A stretch of 64,000 nt of DNA, taken from contig WNNJ02002305.1 of assembly GCA_012934845.2 (NCBI GenBank), forward strand, positions 62,001 to 126,000, given 5' to 3'. Made by a program: the position numbers and the translations under genes. A model generated the notes under the pieces. It did not search any database. It had not been told where the DNA came from and was given only the letters and a program-made list of their open reading frames with translations. This DNA is from Pomphorhynchus laevis (Eukaryota > Acanthocephala > Palaeacanthocephala > Echinorhynchida > Pomphorhynchidae). Below, piece by piece: positions 21,301 to 33,300 of this stretch (the first letter of the stretch is position 1; every line of letters begins with the position of its first letter).

Positions 21301-24300
21301 ATTTATAAACTTGTAGGAAGCAAGTTTATACACACATTTCCTGCAAAATCAAGTACAACAAAATATGAAATTAAGCAAACTACCCTATTTTGCTGTTTAT
21401 TTAAATGCTTTCAAATTTTTGAAAGCGTTTAAATAAATATTAGGTATTGTTTTAGTAACCACGTTTATTTTGCAATTGAATTTTACCAAATATAATTACT
21501 AATTTAACAATATCTAAGTCAGTGTTTCTTAAATCTAAAGTTTATCTACTTGGACATCTAAAATGCTATGCTTTGTCAATATACATGTTTCTACGCATTC
21601 TTTGTTGATGCGTGTGAACTCCGATTTTTTGTTTCCGTGTGAACTCCAATTCTTAGATATTTGAGATAAGGGTTTATGTTAATGTAACTGATTGTTTTCG
21701 GAATTTTAGAGATTTGAATTTTTAATTTAAAAGATTTAAAACGTTTTAATAAACTGACGTTATTAGAAAACTGTTACTTTAAGTGTTTTGTCCCTTTGAG
21801 TAAAATTGAAATTATTATTTTTACATAAAATAAAAGTTTAATAAAGCGTCATTGTTCTTTTACGTTTAAATTGTTCTTTCTAATTTGTTCATCTTTAATC
21901 ACATTCATTTTAAACAAAATACTTAATGCAACGGATGGCAGGACAACATACAATATGAAATTTATTATAATTTTACCTCAGTTGAATGTCATAGGAAACT
22001 TGCACTATTTTCTTAACGATTTCAGCAGTCGCCAATAAAAAATCGAAATTTTAATTTTAAAATTATCTGATTGTTTTTCTTTTATCAGTAAAGTATTTTG
22101 CTATATCAAGTATTCATTTATTTAATGTATTAAATGCATTAAATCAGAATTCATATCAGACATTTATGTTGTTAATGCTAATCCATTAAATTATTTTCAT
22201 TGTAATAAAATATTTGAACTAATAATTCACTTTGAATTTGTTATCTTCACTTTAGGTACCGTTACCACCTCCTTTAACTATTCTACCTCCACCTAATGTA
22301 ATGCAAATTTCGAACTCAAATATATCAAACAAGGCATTAAATGGCACAAATATTTTCCTGCCTCATTTTTTACCTCCCCATATCCAACGACAGCATCGAC
22401 TTGCAATGCAACGAAAATGTATTGAATCTAGACCAATTTTATATAATAAATCTCAACGAGCTGCTGCAGAGCAGCAAATGAATGAAGCTCAGCCGACAAT
22501 GAAAGAGCGAATTGAACAACTAATCAGAAGTGGTAAGATAATGCCTGAATATTATTTCTATTTATTGAAATGGCAGAAGCACGTTTTTCTGAACTTTGTA
22601 TTCAGGGTAATAACGTAGATATTCATAATAATGAATAATATCCAACCAATTACACCAAATTACACTCGTATACGTTCAGTTCATAAGTCTCAAGTTTTTA
22701 TAAAGCCGACAATTATTTTCGCGGTCTTGATTAGATTTATAGCGTGACGATCTTGTCTCATTGATAAATTTCGTATTTACCTTTCGCTGAAGTTAGTAAA
22801 ATTAGTAAAAATCTGATCTTTTAAGTTGATTAATATACTTCATTATTGGACCATCAACAGTAAAAAATCAGTTTTAAAGAATACATCGCTACGTTACGAA
22901 CACGATCATAAATAACTCACTATATACTCAAATTGAAGTCACTTTTATTTTAAGTTTACAAAACTCACGAGGATTAATGCACGCTCAAGCCAACCGAGTC
23001 TACGTATGGTATATTATTTACAAATTAAAAATAACGCTAAATAAAAGTTTTTTATCTGATTCAACCGTGATACCTTTTTAATCACCAATCAATGATCATT
23101 AATCGCTGATCAATTAATAAACTGATTTTGAATTTTAATTGTAGTGAATGCGGTATAGCATGATTAACATGCATGAAAACATCTTGATAATATGAAAACA
23201 TCTTAGTACTGATGCATCAATTTAAAATTTGTAATTTTAGAATTTATTTATAAACTAAATAAATTTAGTTTAAATTCATTTAGACATGGAGGCTGTAGCG
23301 AAGAAACAGCGTGCTGAGAAAAGAAAAAAGCGAAAATTTGTTAGAACGGCAGGTGGCGAAGTATGGGAAGACGAGACACTTCAAGAATGGGATCCAGGTA
23401 TATTTAAAAAGTTTAATAAAAACTGGTAATAGATTTTTTATTTGTTGTTTTTAATAACACTGGCTTTTATGAAAAATAGATTATGGATAATGTGGCATAT
23501 TTTTTATCGCTTAACATTTCGCAATGTTATTTAATCAATGATCAATTCGCTATGCTATTCAATCGTTGGCCAATTCACTATGTCATTAAATCGCTGATTA
23601 ATTTGCTTTGTCGAATAAATAATCACCAAAACATTTTAGTAACTTAAGTTTTACTTCGAACCCTGTTTTTGTGTGTACCCATGTGTTGTTTCCAGTTTAA
23701 CTTAAATTTAATGACTTTATTCATGGTTAGTATTTGCTACGATTTATTAATTGATACACGCTTGATTTGTTTTTACCAATTTGTGTTCTTAATTATGATA
23801 TTGATTTATCTTATTCTTATATCAAGTAATTAATTGCCACATCAAACAACAATATGAATGTATATTTGTGTCGATAATATTAGCAGCGACTCGTGATGTT
23901 ATTAGCATCGACTGCAATTGAAGGTTTGTTACAGATCATGAATGGTACCGTCGATAGTTGTCGTACTGATGTTTACCAGCAGAGAGCTGGTCGAACTTTT
24001 TGATGAGACATAGGAAGGACGTTGCAGCATGCAGCAATAACATCATTAATATTATTATAGTCTTTTTATGACTAATTTGACACCGTTTTCTTTAACATTT
24101 TTATGTTAAATATAAAATGACTGATTTCGATCCATTTATTAAATTTGAAATTTAGAGCTCTAAACTTTAAAATAAACCTTGAATTCGATTCAAGTAAACT
24201 GTTTGTAAGTTGCGCTGTTAGTCTTTTTAAATTGAACAGCAACCTTAGGTCATATAAAGTAAATCAGATAAAACAGATCACTTTACTGAAAGCTTCTTTT

Positions 24301-27300
24301 GCAATTTTATTTAAAAAGGTTTTCGGGTTACCCCTTCGTCAGTAGCACAATACAATATTATACTAATTGTACGTAGTACATATACACATATACTATTTGG
24401 TAAACATGGAAGAATCTACACTTTACAAATTTAGTCTTTTCTTCGTTAATGTGCCTTGGAGTTTAGTCATTAATTGCGCAGTCCAATAAAGTTCCTGCTT
24501 TTTCTGCGATGTAAATCGCTTAGTTTACTGTTGATTATCTTTATTTTTAAAAAGTGGTCAGGCTTACTCTGGATATGGCTATAATATATATAATATTAAT
24601 TAAAATCGTGATAATAATGTAATAAACACAATTTATTTCAAAGCTTTCGGATAGTCCTTCTTCTTATATATATCTGTGGTATTGAACCGGTTATATATAT
24701 TATATATAGTTTTAAATCCGATTGTGTTAAACTGTGCTACCGGAGCTAATAAGCTTCAGTTTTATAATTGTAAATGTTGCCAAAAACCGGAGTTCGATTA
24801 CAAGTAGAGCAGACTTCATTATCACTCTTAGACGAGCTGATGGTAGCCGGCAGCACTCATAAGTAGGGTGAACTAACATCAGTCGTTTCGGTTAGTTTAA
24901 AGCGGTAATGACCATGCTACCACATAAGCAAATATTACAAGTCAACCGAAAATATATTCATATTTATATATTCGGATACAACTTTTGTTATTTATTAGTC
25001 AATTCATAACAATTGACTTTAATTTATAATTTTCATTTTCAAATTTTATCTTGATATAAATTATTTAATATAATAATTCGATATAAATATTATATTATAT
25101 TATAATATTTATATAATATTTATTTATTATTAATAATTATTTATATTTTTTTATTATTTAATTATTATATTTTTTAATTATTGCTATTTTTATTGCTATT
25201 ACTTATTATTAATAGTTGTTTATATTTTTTATTATTAAATTGTTATAATTTCTTTAATTATTGCTATTTTTGGTAGAAGAATATAGACCGAAACCTGATA
25301 GCATAGCAGTTCCTCCTGATGACTTCTATTCCTTATTCTGATACAACGTCCGTTATTTATAAATCAATTCATAAAATGACGTTTATTTTAAATTTCAATT
25401 TTTTATTTTAACTTGATAAATCTAAATTATATAAAGATATGAAATATATCTTTCGATATATTGATGATATATGTGTATTTAATTCTAATAATTTTTATTA
25501 TTTTGATAATCAAATTTAATCAGAGGAACTACGCCCTTAGCATGTATTTGGCCAAGCTGCTATGTTGGGTCGAGGAATAGAGGCTGAAACCTGATAGCAT
25601 AGCAATTCCTTCTGATGACTTCTATTCCTTATTATGATACAACGTCTGTTATTTATTAGTCAATTCATAAAAATAGATGTTTATGAGTAATAGAGGTCGA
25701 AACCAGATAACATAGCAGTTCCTCCTAATGACCTCGACTCCTAGAATTGGAAAGATTCAATCAAAATATTCGTTCAATCAGAATAGAAATTGGCCAAAAA
25801 ACTTATTCATTTGTTTACCACCATTAGCATGTATTTGGCCCAGCTGATATGTTGGGTATATGAATTAGGGGCCGAAACCTAATAGCATAGCAGTTCCTCC
25901 TAATGACGTCTAATTCTTATTCTGATACAACGTCTGTTATTTATTACTCAATTCATAAAAATGACTTTTATTTTAAATTTCAATTTTTTATTTTAACTCG
26001 ATTTACATTATAAAAATCTTAAAACAATTATTTATTTTATTATTTTATTATTAAATTTTGATTTAGCATTATTATTATGTTGTTTATAATATAAACAACA
26101 TAATAATAACATTATAACCTCAAATTCTTATTCTGATACAACGTCTGTTATTTATTAGTCAATTCATAAAAATGACTTTTTAAATTTCAATTTTTTATTT
26201 TAACTTGATTTAAATTATAGAAAATCTAAAAACAATTATTAATTTTATTATTTAATTATTAATTTAATCATTAGCATGTATTTGGCCCCGCTGCTATGTT
26301 GGGTAGAGGAGTTAGGGGCCGAAACCGGATAGCATAGCAGTTCCTCTTGATGACCTCTAATTCTTATTCTGATACAACGTCTGTTATTTATTAGTCAATT
26401 CATAAAAATGACGTTTATTTTAAATTTTATTTTTAAATAAAACTTGATATTAATTACATAAAATCTTATATAACAATTATTTATTATTTATAGTTATTTA
26501 ATTATTTAGTGTTCTGTTATTTTTAATTTATTTATATATAAAATAAGTGGACTTTGCTGATCCGATTAATATGATGTTTTATTCAAATTAACATCGTAAT
26601 TACTTTTGTATTTAGATGATTTTCGGTTATTCTGCGGAGATTTAGGAAATGAAGTAAATGATGACACATTAGCTAATGCATTCAAGTGCTATCCATCTTT
26701 CCAAAGGGCTAAGGTTATCAGAGATAAACGAACAGGCAAAGCAAAAGGATTCGGTTTCGTCTCCTTTCGCGATTCAAATGATTTCATAAGTGCAATGAGA
26801 GAAATGAATGGTAAGCGTTTTTTTGTTTTTATTATTTGATTTACTCAAAATGCTGAAAACCTTAAATTTACTATTTACTTCTTTAAATTATTATGGAATA
26901 CACATGACCTTTCTGCCTATTTATTAATTAGGTTGTTATATTTGCCAAGCCTTTATAGCAAAGTGTAAGTCAAAATATTTGTCGTTACCCATGAGCTAAT
27001 ATATTTAACAGCATTTTAACAGCATTTTTTAAGCATAAAATAATGCAAAATAATTAAATAAATTGTTTTTTTTTATTAATAAATTTTATTAATAAAATAA
27101 AGTTTCAAGGTATAATTAAAAAACATAGTTTGAACATATGTGTCAAAGTCTTGTAATAAATAATTTTTTTTATAAATAAATTTATTATTAACTCATAAAA
27201 CGTTTACAACTGAAAAGGGTTCCCGCAAATGGGCCTCTACATGTTTTGCAGTTAACTTTCTTCGACGCATCGCTGTCCAAGCACGATATGTGCTCTCCTA

Positions 27301-30300
27301 CTTTCACGATAAGAAGTTGAGGCAAGCCTTGCTAAGCATATAGATAGTTTGCCTCGCATGTCGCTGATTACATCATGGTACGGAATAGACTTTCTAGCTG
27401 ATATCCTTCGCGCTATACTTTTCATTAAAGAGTCTGCTGCCGGTCCTATCCCCCCGCTTGTTGAAAACGCCAACGGAATGAATAACCCGTTATCAATTTC
27501 TTTTATTCGTTCCTGGTATTTTGAAATTTTGCGATTTTCATGAAATTTGAAGGATGAGCTTGAACCACAGGCATACGATGGAGCAAAAGTATTGAATACA
27601 CAAACGTCAAAAAATGACCGCTCCATAATGTTTCCATGCAGTCCTGAGCATGAAAAATCTAGACGCGCTGATCTGTCTCTCGTAGTTGTTTGATTCATAA
27701 ACTTGTGCAATTCCGGAACGGGCTGTAGCATACACTCCATCTCCACGTCGTAGTTCGCTTATCGGACCATGCTGGCCATAAGATCCTTCACTATGTTATG
27801 CCGGACAATAGGTACCTCACCGACCTTGCACGATATCATGTGGATTGTTGTGAACGCTGCCCCACAGCTGCACCTATCAGGTGTGTCATTTGGACACCAC
27901 CCATATCGAGCTGCAATTGCATCCTTAAAACATCGGTTTGACAGATAAAAACCCGTCTCATTAGCGGCCTTGTGATCAGCCAACTTGACGCTCCTGTGCA
28001 TGATGCCGCCTCTATCGCTTGTTTTGTAGTCTCATCAAACGATCTCAACATTTCGTTTCTCTTCATTCGAATATCATTTTCCCTTTCCATCCTGATTTCT
28101 CTTAAAATATTATCTTGCTCTTTATTCAATCCTTGCGCAATCAAGCTCTGCAGAAAAGGTTTACACAATCGAATCGATTAGACGTACCTTTTCTCTGATA
28201 AGTCGACCGGGTCATCAAAACCTAAACCACCAAATTTTGCTGGCAACAATAAGAATGCGGCTAAAGTCATATCTATATGAGAAATTCCGAGTATTTTGGG
28301 TAATAAGTTAGAGAAAATACGATCGCGGAGTCTGTCAAATGTCCCCTGAGCAGTTGGACAAATACGTTGAAGAAATGACCAGTTTAATTGCGTAGATTTG
28401 GTGAACAAGGTGTAAGCGACATGTCCATCAGCTTCTGCAATGGCACTTAATTTGTCTATAAGGTCACACCACCTATCTACCTTGCTGTTTACTTCTGAAG
28501 CTATGTAGTCGTCCGACCCAATAAAACTACCCAGCAGCTTGATCCCCGACTTACAAAGATTTACGCCATTGGAACTAAAGCCAGAAGCCAGTTTAAACTG
28601 ATCCAAAGTGTGAACTAACAAATTGCACTTATTTGAATTAACTTGAAAGCCGCAACTCGGGCCATAGATTTTAAGTGCATCCCATACTAATTACAAATCT
28701 GACAGCCTTCCTACAAAGCATGCGTCATCCGCATACCACCTTTGAATTATCATCGGTACTGCTGACTTGATTCTGTTAATCAATGGGAGTGTCGCTGCTG
28801 CAAACGCAGACATTGCGAGTGGGTCCCCTTGAGTAAACCCCTCTGAAGACAAGATGATTTCATGTCCCACAGACAAAGTGGAGGGATGCATATATTCGTT
28901 TTCGAGAATTCGTGTTAAAGCCGGGCATACACGGTCCATATTTTTTAAGGCTAAGGATCGGTTTACGCTATTAAAAGCATTTTTTGCGTCTATGCTTAAT
29001 ACACACATATCAGAAGAGCTCATAAACGCATCCCTGACAGAATGGATTACGCACTTTGCTCCGCATCTCTGACCTGCACAAAGCTGTTCACGTCCAGCAA
29101 CCGATATTAAATCTTTCCGAATTGCATGATTTATGATCTTTCCGGTTATCCTTCTTAACACTTCTCCAATACCGATGGGCCTTATACCGGGACACTTGTC
29201 TAGGGAATCAGACGAGAGGCTGTCAGGGCCTCCAGAACTAATGAATCAATTTTTTCTGACGCAATGCGACTCGTCATAATCGCAACTTTCTCAGCCAGTA
29301 CTTTCGATTCGTTTCCAAACTCCGTTAATAATGATCTCCACATTGAGGCGTCCACACCTGAAGGACCAGCTGCACCCTGAGTTTCCTTTGAAGTTCGAAC
29401 AACATCTTCGCCTGTTATTTCCTGAAATCTTATTGGATGACTACTTATACAACCTGGGAGAGGCTGTTCGATAATCTCAGTGTTCGTTGCTTCAGCGTTG
29501 AGGGGATGTGGCTCCACTAGCTTCTGTCTTACCGTTGTACTGTCGAAAACATCTTCCAGATGAAGCACGGCAGCCCGTCCACACGAATCACCAAGCAATC
29601 GCGCAGCCTGTCTAACGTTACCATATTAAACTAGGTTAATTATTGTCTTGCGTGTGTTTTCGTTATCGTTTTTTTTTGACTTTGATCCGTTCTTGTAAGT
29701 ATTGAGCTTCAACAAACATATCGTAGAAGTTGCCTTGTTTCCAATCCCGAATCCGCTTTTCTAGTATCTTACGTACTACGGTCGTCCTTCGCGTATCTGT
29801 CTTTTGAAGAACTAATTGACACATCACGGTCAGCAACTTTAGTGATGGTGTACCGTCCGAAGAAACATCAGAAAATCTGTCGATTAATTGTGCGACCATG
29901 TCTACGAAGTCATGGCTTGCATTGCATCTGGGAAGACGGAGTAAGTTCGGTCGCCATAATATTACTAGGTCATAAATAGCATTGAGACTGAACGCTGCAT
30001 TGATTGAGTGGCCTGCACTAGGCGGTGAATTTTGCAAATTATGTATATTACCAACCCCATTAATACGGTTGGGCTCCGGATGATGTACCTCCGCAATTGT
30101 CGCTGAATCTCTATTTGCACAATTAAGAGCAGCGCAGTTTATGCATGCTTTCTTTATTTTGCGCATCTACATCTTTTAAAGACAGCAGCCTGCCCGTTGC
30201 AGTTGCAGCACCGAGGATGCGATGTCGGTTTGCCCCGTGTCATTGAATTTCAAATTTGTAAGTAAATGTTTGGCAGCTATTAAGGGTCAAGCGAAACGTC

Positions 30301-33300
30301 GCCGAGCGTAGCGAGGCTACGCAGTCGATTGTCTGAAACGCAGTCGATTGTCTGAAACGCAGTCGATTGTCTGAAACGCAGTCGATTGTCTGAAACGCAG
30401 TCGATTGTCTGAAACGCAGTCGATTGTCTGAAACGCAGTCGATTGTCTGAAACGCAGTCGATTGTCTGAAACGCAGTCGATTGTCTGAAACGCAGTCGAT
30501 TGTCTGAAACGCAGTCGATTGTCTGAAACGCAGTCGATTGTCTGAAACGCAGTCGATTGTTGTATTTACTTTAGATTGTGAGAGTTTTAATAACCAAGAC
30601 TTATTTTAACGTCTTTTTTATTATTTTAGTATTTAAATAATAATTAAATAATAATTTCATAAACAATTTTTTAACATCAATATTGTTAATTTAATTTTGT
30701 TACTAAAAACTTTTTTCATTTTACTATAAAATTGTAGAGCATTATATTGTGCTAAACAATGAAAATATTGAATTTTAAAAAATTATTTACATTTTACATT
30801 TTAAATTATTATTAAATGAACAGGCTCCATTGAAATATTATCGATGTTATCATAGATTTTTGGAACGGAAAGAGATTAATCTGTTTTTTGTATATAATGC
30901 TATAGCTGAATGGCGTTCTTTGAATAATGTAAAATTATTTTTTATATTTCGATTCTAGATTGATATTACTTTGTGTAATCAAGAATTTTAATCACTTACA
31001 GCAAGTATAACACAACGAGAATTGAATATTTAGACATTTGTTCTAGATTACATATCAGTAGCTATCGTATTACATATGCCTTTATTATAGACAAACAATA
31101 TTTATCCTACAACAATTTATTTACAAGAAAAAATAAAAGTAGCACAAGTTTTTCTTATCAATGGTCCAGGTGTCGGGACGTAAAGGCAATGCACGAACCA
31201 AACTCCTCCAAACATCGCGATCCGGGGCCACATACCAGAGTTCTCTTTCAGATAGCCCAAGGCGTTCTTCGGTCAGTTTCGAGATTTGATCTCTACACCG
31301 GTACCGAAGTCTACCTCGAAATTTATTTGCAGAGAGTCCGACCTTGAAAACTCTCCAAGGAAGGCGATCTTTAGACATCCCCAGAACGTGTCCTAGCTCA
31401 GCTGACTTTCTTCGATGTGGAAAAGCAGCGACTTTACTCCGAGTCCATTCCGTAATGCACTCATAGTAAAGGGCATTCCTTGAATTCACTTTATTTCTGT
31501 TTTTCAAAAGAAAATTTGAAACGTTTCTGTAATTTAAAGCCTTTCAAATTTTTGAAGAGGCTAGTAATAGCCAAATATCACAATTTATTATCTTTTATCA
31601 TTATGTTTAATTTATAAATATTTAATATTCGTAGACTCGGTTACCTAATCAGATTTGTTGACTTTCAACTATATCTTTCCTGAGTATTCAAAAATAAATG
31701 ATTAAAATAACTAGGAATATGCACAATAGTTTAGTTAAGAGGGAAAAATTAGAAATACGATTGGGAAATCAAAAGATTCATGTAAATTGTAATATTTGTT
31801 TTTATTTTATGTTGTAATTTGTATATAATAAAAGATAAATTCGTATAAAAATGTTAAATATTATTATCCTTTAAATATATATATGAAAAACGATTTGAAT
31901 GCTTAAATTGCAATTTTTGTTAATAAAATAAGCTTCATGATGACCTCTAATCCTTATTCTTATACAACGTCTGTTATTAACAACATTTTAATTTTCTAAA
32001 ACGTTTAATTTATAATAGATGATCAAAACGTCTACAATAGTACAATCTTTTGACAAAGAAGATTAGAGCTCTTCGTTAGTATGCACACTTGAGGATCCCG
32101 TATGCTCGTCGTGGTTTGACGCCCTTCCAAAACCGCCGTGACCGGAATCAACGATATCCATGGTGTCCACACCACTCATATCCTCAAAGTCTTTGTCATC
32201 GCCGCCGTCCGAAATCTTATCATCTGTGGGCTTTCCCGACGCACGCATTTCTCCATTTCTTTGTCGTCAATTTTTTTCTTGACTATTCACTCCTTCTTTG
32301 ACGTCTCAACTATGGCGTCCACCGCCTGTCTCGCCAAATTAACATCATCAGTGATCAGGAAGTCACCAAAAATCGGGCCCGACATGACTTGCCGCACGTA
32401 GATCCCTATTAAACCAATATCCTTGAATATTCCTATCGTATGGTCCTCGACATACTCCGGGTTTGGAATTTGTTTTGCAATCCAGGGTCCCCTGTAGTCG
32501 GGATTATCAATAATACGCGTCACCCACTTGCCCATGTATGCTGGGTTCGTTTTCATTGGGGCGGACCAGTCACCGTCGGCTTCATCGTCCCAATCATTTG
32601 GCTTTGTTGCTTCAATATCCTCTATGAGTTCATGCAGCTCCCAATTATCAGGAATTTTGTCGTTGGGATCAGCAATCCACTCTCGGTCATCTCAATCCGA
32701 CGGCTTGGCATCAGACTGGTATGCGATTTCGCGGGGTTGCAGAATTGGCCAGTCGTCGGTTAAATTTCCTGCTTGAACGGACTCGTTGTCGATCCCTACT
32801 TCATATGACCGATTAGACGCATAGAGATGCAAAGTGTATACGTGCATGAACACGTTGTACTTGCACTTAGGGCTCGATTTACAATTATAGTTTGTGCCAT
32901 TGTGATTTATGATAACGTGCACGATTCGCCTCTGAAAACCACAGATATCAGGACCAAACATGATGTAATATGATATAGAGTCTGTAAGCGTTTCCTGGCT
33001 GGTTCTTAAACTGAAAAGCTTCACGTAACCGCCTCCGCAATCAATATCCCATTCGAATGCTACCAAAAATTGTACGATGTGATCATGATCCTCAGTGCTG
33101 GCATGAGTCGCAAACCGTTTAGACATCCAATGAAAACGGTCATTTTTAGTTGTTTTCAGTCCGATAGACTTTGATTCATTGGAGTACTTCTTTGTGGCAA
33201 CTACAAATTTGCCTTGTGGCTTGTCCGGCTTTGAAGGGATAACCCATTCTTTCAGCGGACCATCGCCATCGAATGAATCTTTGAAATAGACCAGCCCACT

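Noticed and set aside
25585-25620. GAAAC and CTGATGA in the PLE 3' motif as a hammerhead ribozyme.
   Set aside because: GAAAC comes before CTGATGA with only about 22 bases between, too few for two stems in any circular permutation, and CTGATGA is not conserved (CTAATGA, TTGATGA in other copies).
30319-30560. CRISPR-like array.
   Set aside because: Units are contiguous with no spacers and the context is animal DNA; it is a minisatellite.
32690-32696. The TGA in the calreticulin copy as a selenocysteine or reassigned codon.
   Set aside because: The family has Trp there, so TGG to TGA is a simple mutation. Other damage is present, and the host genes use standard stops.
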